Below, piece after piece: positions 11,401-21,832 of a DNA stretch of 64,000 nt (position 1 is the stretch's first letter; each line of letters opens with the position of its first letter). The position numbers and the translations under genes are program-made. The stretch covers positions 7,465,815 to 7,529,814 of the forward strand of contig CAIIXF020000003.1 of the NCBI GenBank assembly GCA_903813345.2. Direction: 5' to 3'. The stretch comes from Owenia fusiformis (taxonomy: Eukaryota; Annelida; Polychaeta; Sabellida; Oweniidae). Under the pieces are notes generated by a model. That model did not search any database. It saw only the letters and a list, made by a program, of their open reading frames with translations, and was not told where the DNA came from.

Positions 11401-11689
11401 GATGTCACCAGTTAAACCGTTTATATGTTCTGTATTTTATTATATTATTAAGGAATAAAAATAAATTGAAAAAAAAATTTAATGCTGTTGTCAGCTGGTG
11501 GTTGTTATGTGGTTGCTAGGTAATGATATGTCATTGATATAGTCAATAGCATTTAATGCCATGTTTGATTCATTAATTTAATATGTTGTTTTCACCTTTT
11601 ACAAAGGGGGCTCTTAAATAATTATACACCATGTCTACATAATGTAAATGTAAAACCTAAATTAAGAACATACGAGAAAATATCTTTCA
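8457..11689. other. Intergenic AT-rich DNA
   Basis: No P450 exon 5 or 6 or other gene was found here. At 9205-9256 the minus strand carries ATCTCCCGCCGAA followed by GGGTATAACGTCG, also present at 30846-30886 on the plus strand, so this is a dispersed repeat fragment. A GGGTGCATTTTT/AAAATACACCC inverted pair sits at about 9649-9707. Confidence 0.5.
10884..10985 (+). repeat. Dispersed repeat, first copy (pairs with 12233-12340)
   Basis: Shares GAATACTTCAT, then ATATCTC/ATTTCTTGTCCA and CAACAACTAGCATTTGA-like blocks with 12233-12340 in the same orientation. The two copies are clearly related but diverged. No function or family is recognised. Confidence 0.55.
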
Positions 11690-12178
11690 CTTAATTTTAC
11701 GAAATGTGAGTGGAGCCTCTCAATGTTCCCCCTGCGTATTGAGCTGGGCGCTTTGAAAAGGAACAGGTTGAAGATAGAATGTATATGTTTTGTAACAATA
11801 ATCAGGTTGAATCCGAATCTCATTTTCTATTCTATTGTGATGTATATAAGGATCTTCGGGAGTAATATCTTGGTCAGTTAAATTATAAAGTAGTCTGATG
11901 GCTTAAAATTTATTTTTATTTTTTAAAATCAGACAAGTAAAATTGTAAAGAGGCTCATGCAAGGAACAGAAAGATGATTTCCATGAAGACTTAATTGGTT
12001 ATTTTGTATTTATATTTATATTTTGTAATTATGGATTAAGTCAAAATTAGACGTGGTTGATAAGTCCAAAGTGGGCTTGGTTTGATATGAAACTTTATTT
12101 TGTATAATTTTATCATGGGCATTCAATAGAGTATATGACTAACCACTATAAATTACAAATAAAAACAAACAAACATAT
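11690..12178 (+). mobile_element. LINE 3' end with C-terminal zinc-finger-like motif and tail
   Basis: After a frame break near 11745, the frame from about 11747 reads GRFEKEQVEDRMYMFC, then a CDVYKDLRE ending at 11868. The C-x2-3-C-type cysteines and the HFLFYC block are typical of the C-terminus of many LINE ORF2 proteins. It is followed by an AT-rich 3' UTR ending in AAATAAAAACAAACAAACA at about 12178. This is a 5'-truncated, frameshifted insertion. Confidence 0.75.
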
Positions 12179-12232
12179 AAGTTTAAAGCAAGTACACCCT
12201 TAAAATATGTGAAGTCATCTTGTTGTGTATCA

Positions 12233-12340
12233 AAGTAGGGAATACTTCATAGATAGTGTTGCTATAGCAACGCATATCTCTGGTCCACCACCTCTGGGAG
12301 ACCCTCAACAACTAACATTTGAAGTCATGCCAACATAGAT
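12233..12340 (+). repeat. Dispersed repeat, second copy (pairs with 10884-10985)
   Basis: See the partner at 10884-10985. It lies just after the LINE tail and before P450 exon 4 of copy A. Confidence 0.55.
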
Positions 12341-12487
12341 CAAAATGGTATAGGTGCCTATACTCTACTCCTTTTTGCCGTAAACCTTTCCCAAACCTCC
12401 CTACAAACTATTAGTAGAAAAAAGTATCAAAATGATTATTGAACACAAATTATTGCTAAACAAAACATGGTACGTGTGTATGAATAC

Positions 12488-12753
12488 CTGTGTATCTTTA
12501 GGTATTTTATATCGCCCGAGACTTGTATCACACATAGTCTTATGGACAACACCCAATGGACCCGGCGACATGAATCGAAAGTTCTCCAATATTACTGCCT
12601 CTGTGAATGGCAGTTTTTCACGGTCAGCGAGAGTTGGAGATTTATCTGCAGGAATTGCAGCTTGTATCTCCGCAATAAGTCTCTCTTGGACATCCGGGTA
12701 ATTAAGCATAAGCAGGATGAAACAGTCAAGGTGTGATTTGTTTGTCACAGTGC
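12488..12753 (-). pseudogene. Cytochrome P450 copy A, exon 4
   Basis: 266 nt, bounded by acceptor TTCCAG|G at 12754 and donor CAG|GTATTC after 12488. It encodes the distal half of helix I (TVTNKSHLDCFILLMLNYPD), helix J and the K helix ExxR motif in AVILENFRFMSPGP. Length and phases equal exon 4 of copy B at 24176-24441, and no stop or frameshift is seen. It is marked pseudogene because the gene around it is broken: exon 2 is split, and exons 5 (PERF) and 6 (heme Cys) are not found between 8457 and 12487. Confidence 0.85.
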
Positions 12754-13763
12754 CTGGAACAGCATCAACATCACAGGGATTTTAAAACGACTCTAATAAT
12801 TCACGTTAATATAAATCCAAGTCATTACATTTTGGAGGCTACATCACCCTAAGTTACTCCGATACTGTAGCCTGTATTTCTTTAAAAGGGATACAGGCTA
12901 CAGTGAAGTTGCAAATGGAGGACGTTTGTTTATTTTCATATTTTCAAAGGTATAACCTTACTAGATTTTACATACATTCCATGTGTTCTACTACACATTG
13001 TATTTAGATTCATCGCACGATTTACATTGTATTATTACTAGAAAAATCATATAAACAAGGATAGAGAATATCCGCTCCATTTGCATTTTTATGGCCTTGC
13101 CCAAGTCGGTCTCTTTTACTTATCTACTTATACGACCCTGCAGCGTTAGCTCATTATTATGCACTGTCAAAAACAAGTACAGACTTTTCAGCTTTTCACC
13201 GGGACCTTTCACGAACAAATCTTGCACGAATTCATCATGAAAATACAAATATTTTATCAGATAAATATCAATCAGAGTTTAGTGGATGCCGGAGTATCGA
13301 TCGGTCTACCCGAGGTGAGAAGATTTACGATCGCTGAATTCAAATGATCGAACATGTAGGCCGAGATTCAATCACTAATCGACGACTCATGGCCCGCTAC
13401 ATTGACTAGGTCTTTGTGCATTTTCATCCCTAAATCAGTTTTAAATCAACATTGAATCGCATGATTTAATTTATATTAATGACTCTTACATTCCAATGTA
13501 CATTTAATTATATAATATATTGTAACACTAAAGAAACACTCGATCAGATCATTGAATTTCAAGTCGTAGACGGGAAGTTTGCTTTGTTTATGCAGGTCAA
13601 CCTGATAACGTTTTGATTGGCCAATCAGCCTGAAGTCACACGTCGTGTCCACGCGATCTTGTCAATCAATAAGGTTTCGCGATGCCCCTGATAGCATAGG
13701 TATTATGGAAATCTCGAAAACGCTGAATAACTCAGCATAATATCAGCAGATATTTATCGAATT
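12754..13763. other. Intron 3 of P450 copy A, lower part, with a 14-bp stem hairpin
   Basis: Contains an inverted pair ACTGTAGCCTGTAT/ATACAGGCTACAGT at about 12863-12904, loop 13 nt. A diverged half-copy lies at 14389-14412. The rest is AT-rich without visible genes. Confidence 0.55.
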
Positions 13764-14290
13764 CTACGACCACTATAGATTGTGGTCGTACGCCCGTATC
13801 ATTGGTAAGCCTGTCTTTCTACAATGTCGGAGAATGAACTACGCATTGCACCTACCTCGATACATTCCAGAGTATTTTAGAATTCTTTTATGTTGTTAGA
13901 TCGCCAATTGTATGGGTTTTTATCGGCAGAACGAAGAGATTTTAGTTTTTACATCGGAAATATGTCAGCAATTTTCAAAATGTCGGAAGGGGAATTCCCC
14001 GGGGATTTCCCTTATGACTGGTGCATGCCGGGAACTGAATGGAGGAATTTGACGGTTGAAATAAGTTAGATATTACACGCAAATATTGCTGTCAAAAACG
14101 AAAACCTCTTCGTTCTACCGATAAACCCATACAATTGGCGATTCAACTACATAAAAATAATTCTAAAATACTAAGAAATGTATCGAGGTACGTCATTTAG
14201 GTGTGCAATGCGTAGTATTTCCTCCAACTTTGTAAAAACATTGACTGACCAATGATTCGCGCGTACGGCCACAATCTAAAGGGGTCGTAG
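13764..14290. mobile_element. Foldback / long terminal inverted repeat element
   Basis: The two halves are inverted copies of each other over about 220 nt: CTACGACC...ATTGTGGTCGTACG at the left, CGTACGGCCACAATC...GGTCGTAG at the right. Inside, GCCAATTGTATGGGTTTTTA is mirrored at about 14126-14145. The spacer is about 90-100 nt. No coding capacity. It lies in intron 3 of P450 copy A. Confidence 0.85.
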
Positions 14291-14648
14291 GATGCGATAA
14301 AGCAGATATGTATTGGATTGTACAAGGCGGTAATAATTCAAGATCAGATAAGTATAAAATACCAACTTGGGCAAGGCTAGCATTTTTACTGTAGCTTGTA
14401 TCCCCCTTTTAACGTTGTCACGTGGTAGGGTAGCGTAATGAAGTGGAAGCGGGATAACATTGAAATATTGACCCTGTCCAAACCATACTTTTGAGCTATA
14501 TGATTGCCCATATGTGTTAACCAATCTAAACTAAAACTTGGAGACGAAAAATGCAAAATAACGTAGTCACGATATATAATATTCACACGTAGCATAATAG
14601 GATGGGGAATTGGCATGCTTTTAAACTAAACATCTAGAAGAATTTCAC

Positions 14649-14775
14649 CTCCTAAGATGGTTTCAAATAATGCACTATTGACATTGTCCATATGTATGAG
14701 TCCATCATCATAAGCTGTCAGTAGTGTGCCAAGTACAGTTGTTATGCGTTTGGAATCCTTCGAGTTTGATTCGGA
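14649..14775 (-). pseudogene. Cytochrome P450 copy A, exon 3
   Basis: 127 nt with acceptor TTCCAG|TCCGAA at 14776 and donor GGAG|GTGAAA after 14649. It encodes SESNSKDSKRITTVLG, then LLTAYDDG and HMDNVNSALFETILG, the G-H helix region running into helix I. It is one codon shorter than the 130-nt exon 3 of copy B, phase unchanged. No internal lesion, but the gene is broken elsewhere. Confidence 0.83.
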
Positions 14776-15243
14776 CTGGAACACATATAAATACATCACG
14801 TTACATCAGTGTCATTTGATCTTGGTATTTTGGGTTATACATTCGAAACATGTAATCATACTCATATGTGCATCTACGATTGTCTCCAAGTTATCTTGGG
14901 ATTCAGAGTTGCCGCCACTTTCGCTGCCTTGAAATAATTCCAAAATGATCGCGCCACTTTTCTCGAAAAGTACTTATTTCATTTCTCTTTGCCAAAACTA
15001 AGTGTGTCATTATCAATTAAAATTGTACATGTCGCCAAGTGAACAATAATGTCTTGAAATTTTTGGGTAATATTTAGTTCAATTTCGAAATGGCCATCGG
15101 TTTAATTGTCAAAACTACATGTTTTTACCAATTTTGGTCATAAGCCAAAACGTATATTCCATCAATTCGCTTGAAATTGTATCTTCATGAAATGGAACTA
15201 ACTCAGAATTTATTTATCTTTGTTTTTATAAATTATATGGTAC

Positions 15244-15333
15244 CTTGGATCTAAATCTATCAATCCATGACTTAAAGATGTCACTACCAACTTTGTTCAT
15301 TTCCATCAAACCTCTGTAAGACCTTGTGCTAAA
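15244..15333 (-). pseudogene. Cytochrome P450 copy A, exon 2, 3' part
   Basis: Matches the last 86 nt of exon 2 of copy B (ending at 27271): SYRGLMEMNKVGSDIFKSWI, with donor AAG|GTAC after 15244. It is severed from its 5' part at 18174-18302 by the DNA transposon at 15334-18173. The TAAA at 15330-15333 is the target duplication. Confidence 0.85.
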
Positions 15334-18173
15334 CACTCAAGCCACGTATTCCTTTCATTATAACGAATTTTATGTAACATGACTATATGTTTTTATTCCG
15401 CTATTTAATATACGCTCTACCATGAGTATTTGGTATCAAATTAAACGTCTCTTAATCCTGCAAAATATCATTTAGTTTTGATCTCAGGGTTATAAAAGCT
15501 GAACGCATTGTCAATCGTCGAACATTCCAAACTACCATTTTTTGCCTTGTAACCGATCACCCTTATGTTGATTGACAGTAACTTTTTTATATTCTGAAAC
15601 GTATTTTGTTATAATAATTGACTATTTATCACAAAGACTGCATCGTGTCTATTGTACGTTAGCTGGAATTAATTTATTTTCTAATTTACTATTGGAAAAT
15701 CGACATTAAGTATGTGTAGCCCTCGAAGGCACCATCATCGACACCATGCTTGAAATCAACAGTGTCGAGAAGCCTCTGCACTATTCATGATAATTCCTCG
15801 TTTACTTCTTTGAAATATAAATTACCTTATAAACGGATGGAAAACATTTTCACAATACATTTGAATATAACATATTTAGCTTGTTACGTATTCTTCGACG
15901 TAGAGTACTATTTTTCAAAATCATCATCGACTCTACAAGTACGTTGTTTTTGCACTCTGCTTTCAATCAAAATCAGGTTTCAATGTTAAGTAATGGTGTT
16001 GACGGTTTGTCTCAATATATATTGATAATATAAAAATACGCTTTATTGATGTTATTCTTTGACCACGTAAAGATTGAGATATTTACGACCATCAACGACT
16101 CCACCACATACGACTCCAAATTACTATCCACATATTAAGTAGGTCACAGCTTTAATCGAACACTATATATTTGTTGAATGAACCTACATTCATTAAATGA
16201 CTATTTTGTTGTATGTGTAGCATTTTACAGTGATACCGAGCTACGGATTTAGAGAATATTGTTCACTGTGACTACAACGTATAGTGATAAGTAAAATTGA
16301 ATCTATTAAGCAGATCATGTTATTTACTTATGATGCATATTCTGTTTGTCTTGAAATGCTAAGGTAATGTGACACAAGAATTGGGATGATTGAGCAGTTC
16401 ATAGTCTTATAAAATCACTGACAAATATAGATGCACATTCCCCGATATTTCTTAATTTATAAACGTTTCGTTCAGTGTACCACTAGACGAAATGTATTTC
16501 TTGCCATTATTGTAAAACAATAGATATTTCATTGGGATAATCAGTTTTGTGACATTTTATTAATGTGCATAACTTCCCACACTCTCATTAGTATATCTGT
16601 CTTACTTATCAGACCTTTCTGATGATATAAGAATATGGCACTCACCAACGCCGAGAAGTGCCGTCGTTCCCTACAGACTACAGTGCAGGAAGATAAAGAA
16701 AAAGAAAGATATCAAAGGCTACTTAGAGCAAGAACGTATACACCGAGAAATAACCTGTCTGCTGAAGCTCTTCAACAGATCAGAGGAAAGAACAACAAAG
16801 CATCCCGGGAATACAGGGCACGCATACGCCAAGTGTAGGCCTATAGCCTATAGAAACAATCAAAACACGCCAGACTGAAGGGAACGCTCAGAGTCTAAAA
16901 GTGAAACTGCCAGGACACAAATGAAAATCCAAGAAATCCCAGAACGCATTATTAAAATATTGAAGATAAGGCGACTGGACTTACACCAGTAAGCTTACCA
17001 GGTACCTTTCGAATCAATGCTGTGAGAGGGGTTTCCGATAATATTGTTGAAACGCGAGAATTATCGTGCTATTGTGACGCATGCAGAACAGATACGTCAT
17101 CCTCACCCTGTGGTTGGCAAAGGAACAACCTTATTACCGTTAGGAAGAACCAGCAGGCAGCTAAGGTGGTCACCGAGCAACCATTTTTAAAACCAAAACG
17201 GACCACACAACGAGCACACTCGACACCCAGTACGTCAACTGAGTAAAGCATCGACGCTCTACGACGTTTCCACTCTTTCAACCACATTGAAGCGTCGGCC
17301 TTTAGAACCCCATCTACAAGTTCAAAGTCTTCAGAGAGAAGAAGAAAAGGAGAGGCCCGATAAAAAGAACAGACACTGTAAATATTTGCAATGCATGCAG
17401 CGTCAACTATTATTCGTATTTACAATCGCATTTCGAATGGATCAGTCCAAGTGCTCTAAATGCCACGACTGGTTTCATGATTCCAGGAAATGTTCTCGTG
17501 TAAAGGGGATGCTCATTGGAGAAATATTTACATGCTTTAATTGCAATAAAATACGACCTTAAATGTGTAAATTATGTAAACGTTATTGTTTAAAAACCTA
17601 AGCGACCATCAGCGACACTGTTAAATAACACTTAATATCACAAGGAGGAGTGATTGACCTATTCGTAACAATGTTGTATTTTGATGTAAGAATACTTGTG
17701 TGTCTAATTTGTACATTCATTTTGTCGATCGACGAATTGACTTGGCATATTATTTAGCTTAGAAAACAAAATCTTGAAATAATTACATTTAGGGAAACTC
17801 AAAACAATGTATTTCAATAATTATCTTAATAAAATTCTCTTGTTAAGATAAACAACAACTATTGCAATTTATTTTTGTTCATGTGATTAGATATTTCAAA
17901 CTTAATACATTAGTTCATCTTTAAACTCAAAATTAATTTTGAAACATGAATCAATGTAAGCCTATGTATGCACCATCATCGACACCAGCAATTTAAGAGT
18001 ATATTTACGTTTTGATGCACAATCAAGTAATTGTTTAAAGGGTAATAAAAATATTTTGAGAAACGCTTCTTAAACCCCATGGCTAATGGTATATGCATTT
18101 ATATCTCAATCTAAAATTTCATTTTTTCAACTTTTATATTGATCAAATGTGAAAGAGATTCGTGGCTTGACTG
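15334..18173. mobile_element. DNA transposon, 2840 bp, inserted in P450 exon 2 with TAAA target duplication
   Basis: Left end CACTCAAGCCACGTATTCCT and right end (reverse complement) CAGTCAAGCCACGAATCTCT form imperfect terminal inverted repeats. TAAA flanks both sides (15330-15333, 18174-18177), and removing the element restores P450 exon 2 as seen in copy B. A 4-bp duplication and ends starting CAC/CAG resemble the Chapaev branch of the CMC (CACTA/Mirage/Chapaev) group; that assignment is inference. A direct repeat GCACCATCATCGACACCA lies at 15729-15746 and 17970-17987. The protein frames at 16635-17562 look like its remaining coding part. No DDE catalytic region is seen, so the copy is probably not autonomous. 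Confidence 0.88.
16635..17562 (+). pseudogene. Transposon-borne protein remnant: basic N-terminus, Cys cluster, PHD-like finger
   Basis: Three frames in order. 16635-16838 encodes MALTNAEKCRRSLQ followed by a charged, helical, Arg/Lys-rich segment that stops after 67 codons. 17022-17246 has a cysteine cluster (LSCYCDACRTD, then SPCGW). 17287-17562 ends with CSKCHDWFHDSRKC and FTCFNC, spaced like a PHD finger (C-x2-C-x2-WFH...C-x2-C); a preceding CNAC lies in a neighbouring frame, suggesting a 1-nt shift near 17400. Proteins with an AEKxR-type start and C-terminal PHD finger occur in several animal transposons; I cannot name the family. The middle, where a transposase core would be, is missing or unrecognisable. 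Confidence 0.5.
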
Positions 18174-18302
18174 TAAAGTGACGCAGCCATGGGAAGATAT
18201 CTAACTCCTGACCACTACCTTGTGCCATGTGTTCCATTCCACGCTGCATCTTCTCTACAGCGACGAAATCATCCTCTATTAAGTCCACATTTTCTCCAAT
18301 AA
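18174..18302 (-). pseudogene. Cytochrome P450 copy A, exon 2, 5' part
   Basis: Encodes GENVDLIEDDFVAVEKMQRG and GQELDIFPWLRHF, matching exon 2 of copy B (27271-27486). Together with 15244-15329 it would give about 215 nt against 216 nt. The acceptor is gone: the sequence before the exon is TTATTTTTATTGGAG, where copy B has GACAG|ATACTGGGAG. The transposon at 15334-18173 interrupts it after the HF codons. Confidence 0.83.
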
Positions 18303-19519
18303 AAATAAGTATTTTAAGAACTGAGCTAAAGGCATAGAGCATTTGTTTTTATCATTCTTTGTTGTCATGTCTATTTTCTAAAAATCCCCAAAGTGCATAC
18401 TTTTATTCCGAAAAAAACTAAAGGTTTTCAAAATAATGTATTATTTTTCTATTTTTATTGTTATCACTTTGTTATTTGTAGAATTGAAAGATTTTCCCAT
18501 TTTCACACTTTGAATCCTTAATAATTTCATTTATAACAAATTATAACTTTTGGAGATTGTATTTGAGACTCAGATCATAAGGAAAGGGTTGGCATGCCAA
18601 TTGTAAATGCCAATTGTACATGTTGCTTGCAATTTTGGCACCCCTTATGCATCTGATTCTGCATTCTATGCTTAGAAACTGAGTTACACCTCTACCAGAT
18701 GTTTTAACATAGTCTTTATTTGGAAAGCACGAACTTTATACAACCTTTTTCCAGTCAGGTATGAATCGATCCTTTCTCGCAAAAAATCAATCGACAAAAT
18801 TGAAATTCTGAAAAAAGCAACTAAAATTTTGTTAATCACGGTGGAAATTTTGATCACGGTTGAATATTTCTTCATTTGATCAAGTAATTATGAGGGGTTG
18901 CATATTTTGTGTTACCCTGAATTCTGTTACGCATATTCCGTAAAGAAATATGACATATTCACTTACGTTGTATGACAGATTCACCTGCGGTATATGGCAT
19001 ATACATTAACCAATGAGAACGCGATGCGGAAGTACGCAATTGTCAATTACATCGATTCGACGATCGAATTAAAGTTTTTAAATTATTATGATTATTACTG
19101 AATCAACAGGTCAGTGCATTGACTATATGAACTAATAAAATTGAATAACATACACCGGTGGTGCCTGAATTGTTTGATGTAGTTTTAAATATGTGTTACA
19201 CGCAAAACACACTTCAAGGGAAACATTATTAGACATAATTAAACGAACTTACGTTCGTGAAGCTTATGAGTGACTTTTACAACCAGATCAACAGGTTACA
19301 AAGACCAGATAAAAAAACTTAAAAAACACGAGTATTTGATCGCGGTCAATACGTTACTGATACTTTCAGAAGTATCATTTACTAATCACATGTAATAAAC
19401 TTACTCAGTCACTCCAGTATTCATATTTTAGTATCGAAGCGATAAAAACAATGGTAATCCATTATAGTTTTACATTTAGTGTTGATTCTCTAAACCAATC
19501 AAATCAAGGGAATTTTGTA
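18303..19519. other. Intron-like AT-rich DNA with a short palindromic repeat
   Basis: At about 18925-19005 the motif CATATTC...GAATATG/ATATGACATATTCAC recurs, the same motif as in 19520-19705. Otherwise no gene is visible. Confidence 0.5.
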
Positions 19520-19705
19520 TGATGTTAACCGTACGGTAAATGCCATATTCCGCTACGTGTATGTCATATTCATCGAGTGAATATGTCATATTACGCAGGT
19601 GAATATGAGGTATTCACTATATCATATTTTAATGCGGAACATGCCATACTCACTTGCGGAATATGTCAGATACCACAGGTGAGTATGTCATATTCACTTG
19701 TATCA
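19520..19705. repeat. Degenerate repeat of ATATGTCATATTCAC
   Basis: About seven imperfect units of TGTCATATTCACTTGCGGA-type sequence in both orientations (GAATATGTCATATT, GGTGAATATGAGG, TGCGGAATATGTC). The same motif appears at 18925-19005, so the two may be ends of one element. Confidence 0.65.
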
Positions 19706-19867
19706 CAAATACCGCACAACCATAAATGTATGCCATACACCGCGTAAAAACTTCAATGCAAAATGTTTAGAAGTATTTTTGACATTGTGATTTAACATTA
19801 TGTTATTGATATAATGGGATAAACCATGAATCCAGTACGTTATAGGTAGGTACGAAAAATTTTCAAT

Positions 19868-20118
19868 GAACATGCGTGACACATACGGGATTCGCGTGAC
19901 AAATCCGAACAAATTGCGTTCGGTTTTTTCCGACGTTCGTATTTTTACCGTATCGTAAACATATTTCGAAAAAATTTCTACAGAAATATTTTTGCGTGAC
20001 AATTGCCAGGTAAAATGCGTATTTTGCGTGACATTTTCTGTCACGCAAAAAAAACGGGCGTGACTTCAAATTCTTCAGCAAATGCGTGACAAATACGCAA
20101 ATTGCGGGACAGTTGACA
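19868..20118. repeat. Cluster of GCGTGACA motifs with a 12-bp hairpin
   Basis: TGCGTGACA or close variants occur at 19872, 19893, 19993, 20024, 20060 and 20090, and inverted as TGTCACGCA at 20039. A perfect hairpin TTTTGCGTGACA-TTTTC-TGTCACGCAAAA spans 20022-20050. The cluster directly replaces the 3' end of the P450 exon 1 copy at 20119. Confidence 0.7.
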
Positions 20119-20499
20119 GGCCTGTTGAACAGCAAGTTTTCGCATTAGCTTCTGCGATTCGTTGAAATCTTGAAAGGCGATACCTTTATCGCCACCAGGA
20201 ATTACAAAAGTGAATCGCCAAGATTTTGGTCGTCCTGCAAAATCATCTGACTTTGTCATCATGATCGTTTCATAATCGCTACAAACGACAATTTCTTCTC
20301 TGAGTTTGAAGACACTTCCGAATTCCTTCGCCCACTTTTGAATCTGAATATATGGTGTATCTTTGGAGAGTTGTAGCGCATTTCCTAATAAGGGAATGCC
20401 TTTTGGTCCAGGTATGTCTACATTCCGCCGTCTGAATAGGAATGCAATTAGAAAAAATATTCCTACAACCAATGAGCCTGTGATTAGTACAACTGCCAT
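20119..20499 (-). pseudogene. Cytochrome P450 exon 1, 3'-truncated copy
   Basis: ATG at 20499. Encodes MAVVLITGSLVVGIFFLIAF, IPGPKGIPLLGNALQ and FNESQKLMRKLAVQ, then breaks off at 20119 into the GCGTGACA repeat, losing the last 53 or so codons and the donor. Three residues after FKL are missing in frame compared with the copy at 7917-8456. The helix C Trp is Gln. By position it would have been exon 1 of copy A. Confidence 0.88.
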
Positions 20500-20960
20500 C
20501 TTGGAACTAGCTATTTAGTATGAGAAGGAAGAAGAAACGTATATGATAAAAAATTATATCTCACGTTTTACTAGTCTGTCTCGGTCAGAGTGCATCGGAA
20601 ACGATCATACTTCTTATAACATTGTATAACACTACTAATGCGCGTATGACATTTAAAGTTAACACAATCTGGCCTAATATGCTAATCTGACTGTATAAAT
20701 CTTGCTTTAACTTTATTTATTGTTAAATTCAACATAAAGTACATGGAATTCACGCCTCGTATGTTTTTCTAATTGGACAGATAGTGAAACTTTATTGCCT
20801 TTCTAGCAATAATTCAAGCTACCTGTACGAAGATCTACAGGCTCATTTCGGATAAGTCATCTTATACGTTTTATGTTATTGTGTCATAATAACTTTTAAT
20901 TAACCTTGGCAAAAAGTATTGAAAAATCTAACCCGGCGAGAGGCTGCCATATTAGATTTT
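20500..20960 (-). promoter_or_regulatory. P450 upstream region, duplicated at 29822-30110
   Basis: The segment before the ATG shares long blocks with 29822-30110: TCGGTCAGAGTGCATCGG, AACGATCATACTTCTTAT, AACATTGTATAACAC, and farther up GAGGCTGCCATATT. A diverged version follows the 21276-21320 fragment (to about 21425). Conservation in three copies fits a promoter carried along with exon 1, but it may only reflect the duplication. No TATA box is assigned. Confidence 0.45.
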
Positions 20961-21275
20961 CAAAGAACGAGGCTGATTTCACTTGATTACTAACTCAAGT
21001 TTTATTAAGAATGGTAACTAACTTTTATATGCCAAATTTCATCCTTCTGAGCTCCATTTTCTCGATCAAACCTTTCTTAAGAACCGTTTAATGAAGGTAA
21101 AATGGGTAAAATGAAACAACCTTCAATCCATTTTGTTCCTAACAATGCAATTTTTCCCTAAATTGGAGTAACATCTTTCATTTTTCACATATAGACCACA
21201 TTTTCGATTTTCACTTAAAAGCATCTTTGACAAGTCTCGCGCATGCGCGATCGAGGCCTGGAAATTAAGAAAGCT

Positions 21276-21320
21276 ACGTATTCCCACAACCAATGAGCCC
21301 GTGATTAGTACAACTGGCAT
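21276..21320 (-). pseudogene. Cytochrome P450 exon 1 fragment (first 15 codons)
   Basis: ATG at 21320; MPVVLITGSLVVGI matches the other exon 1 copies, then similarity ends at about 21276. Upstream sequence to about 21425 resembles the P450 upstream region. A remnant of a further duplication. Confidence 0.8.
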
Positions 21321-21428
21321 CGTTAAACTTGCTATAAGTGTACGAAAATCTGTAAATTATAAAGATCAGTCTCGTTGACCGTGTCTGATTTGGTCAAGGT
21401 GCATCGTAAACGATCATACTCCTATCGT

Positions 21429-21832
21429 GTTGTTTAAAGCTGGACTACGCTCCGAAACGCAATCTTGGGTCATTTCAAAGATTTTTCATTGAATTTGCTT
21501 CGATCGGAGCCGCCGATATGATTTTGGAAAGGTTTCTAAATGAAGAACGTGACGTCACTTCCGAATCATAGCATTCAAAATAAGTAGCGTTTATTTACCA
21601 CATTCATAAAAATATGGTGGTGTTGGGCTAGAATCCTCGCTGAGCACCCAGGAGGCCCGGGTTCGAATCCAGCATTAGCCTTTTTATTTTTTTAACTAAA
21701 TGATTGTTCTTTGATATTACGCAGAAAAAAACAATTTTTATTTACATAAACTTTATATTAGAGCTTGAAAATGTAAAAACAATATATGTCAACATATTGC
21801 GTTTTGGAGCGATGTGCAGGTTTAACAAATAC
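21429..21832. mobile_element. Short inverted-repeat element with tRNA-like core
   Basis: Left end TTTAAAGCTGGACTACGCTC followed by CGAAACGCAATC; the right end reads, inverted, TTAAACCTGCACATCGCTC followed by CAAAACGCAATA. The imperfect terminal inverted repeats are about 35 nt, total about 404 bp. The interior has no ORF but carries a tRNA-like sequence (21614-21690). No target duplication is clear. It lies directly upstream of the P450 fragment at 21276-21320. Confidence 0.75.
21614..21690 (+). ncRNA. tRNA-related sequence (tRNA pseudogene or SINE head)
   Basis: Resembles a tRNA-Gly-type gene: GGTGG...CTAGAATCCTCGC, then CCAGGAGGCCC and a perfect B box GGTTCGAATCC at 21660-21670. An uninterrupted T run (TTTTTATTTTTTT) follows at 21681, as in Pol III terminators. 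The anticodon and acceptor stems do not pair well, so it is not a working tRNA by eye. It is either a degenerate tRNA or a Pol III promoter of a SINE-like unit. Confidence 0.6.
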
